This document shows, one piece after another, positions 43,390-43,420 of a DNA stretch of 43,420 bases; the stretch's first letter is position 1; each line of letters opens with the position of its first letter. The notes under the pieces were generated by a model. It saw nothing but the letters and a program-made list of their open reading frames with translations, was not told the DNA's origin and did no database searches. A program made the position numbers and the translations under genes. The DNA comes from Lactiplantibacillus pingfangensis (GTDB taxonomy: Bacteria > Bacillota > Bacilli > Lactobacillales > Lactobacillaceae). The stretch covers positions 1 through 43,420 of the forward strand of contig NZ_BJDG01000028.1 of the NCBI RefSeq assembly GCF_005404945.1, written 5' to 3'.

Positions 43390-43420
43390 AGCGCCCAGCC
43401 GCCCCGTGGCTGGGCGCTTT
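43390..43420 (+). terminator. Terminator at the window's end
   Basis: AGCGCCCAGCC (43390-43400) pairs with GGCTGGGCGCT, followed by T at the window edge. Confidence 0.8.

Overview
The window looks like chromosome of a Lactiplantibacillus-type lactic acid bacterium (L. plantarum / L. pentosus group). The evidence is moderate GC, strong AGGAGG ribosome sites with frequent TTG starts, several catabolite-control (cre) boxes, PTS and beta-glucoside genes, cell-wall proteins with a KxYKxGKxW-type signal peptide and an LPQT sorting signal, and the general mix of small regulators, permeases and oxidoreductases. The species call is inference from gene content; no database was searched.

Layout. 1-1.6 kb: tail of a cellobiose-type PTS operon, whose EIIC gene is truncated or disrupted at the window edge, followed by a small membrane protein and a DUF3284 protein. 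1.8-3.3 kb: a TetR-SDR pair. 3.3-4.8 kb: a divergent TetR and an unrecognised membrane protein. 5-7.2 kb: an F420-reductase-like NADP-binding protein with a cre box, a small membrane protein and a zinc alcohol dehydrogenase. 7.3-10 kb: a copper operon with two cop boxes, two cupredoxin-like proteins and a CPC-type P-type ATPase. 10.1-11.6 kb: a second TetR-SDR pair paralogous in its regulator to the first. 12-16.4 kb: a purine (NCS2) permease, and a LysR divergent from two tandem aldo/keto reductases. 16.6-17.8 kb: an AbrB-like/membrane fusion. 18.3-22.8 kb: a complete beta-glucoside operon with cre box, RAT, licT, second RAT, bglP and bglA. 22.8-27.5 kb: a secreted hypothetical, a YjeM-type permease, a HAD phosphatase and a LacI regulator. 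28-37.1 kb: two very large paralogous LPXTG surface proteins built of about 32 and 24 BspA/DUF285 leucine-rich repeats plus Ig-like repeats. 37.3-43.4 kb: a RelB/MazF-type toxin-antitoxin pair, an EIIA-like protein without its catalytic histidines, a GNAT, a zinc-ribbon membrane protein, a MATE exporter, a ROK fructokinase and a small membrane protein.

The most unusual material is in the spaces between genes. Four GC-rich, multi-branched, RNA-like elements of 127-172 nt lie at 11.7, 17.9, 23.5 and 23.7 kb. They form two pairs. Within each pair the helices keep base pairing while their sequence changes (covariation), and the hairpin loops are conserved. A shorter hairpin element lies at 25.6 kb. 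I do not recognise these as a named family. Also notable are two TetR genes whose promoters place the expected transcription start on the A of the start codon (leaderless mRNA), and two surface-protein genes that share a promoter architecture.

No tRNA, rRNA, insertion sequence, prophage or CRISPR array was seen.
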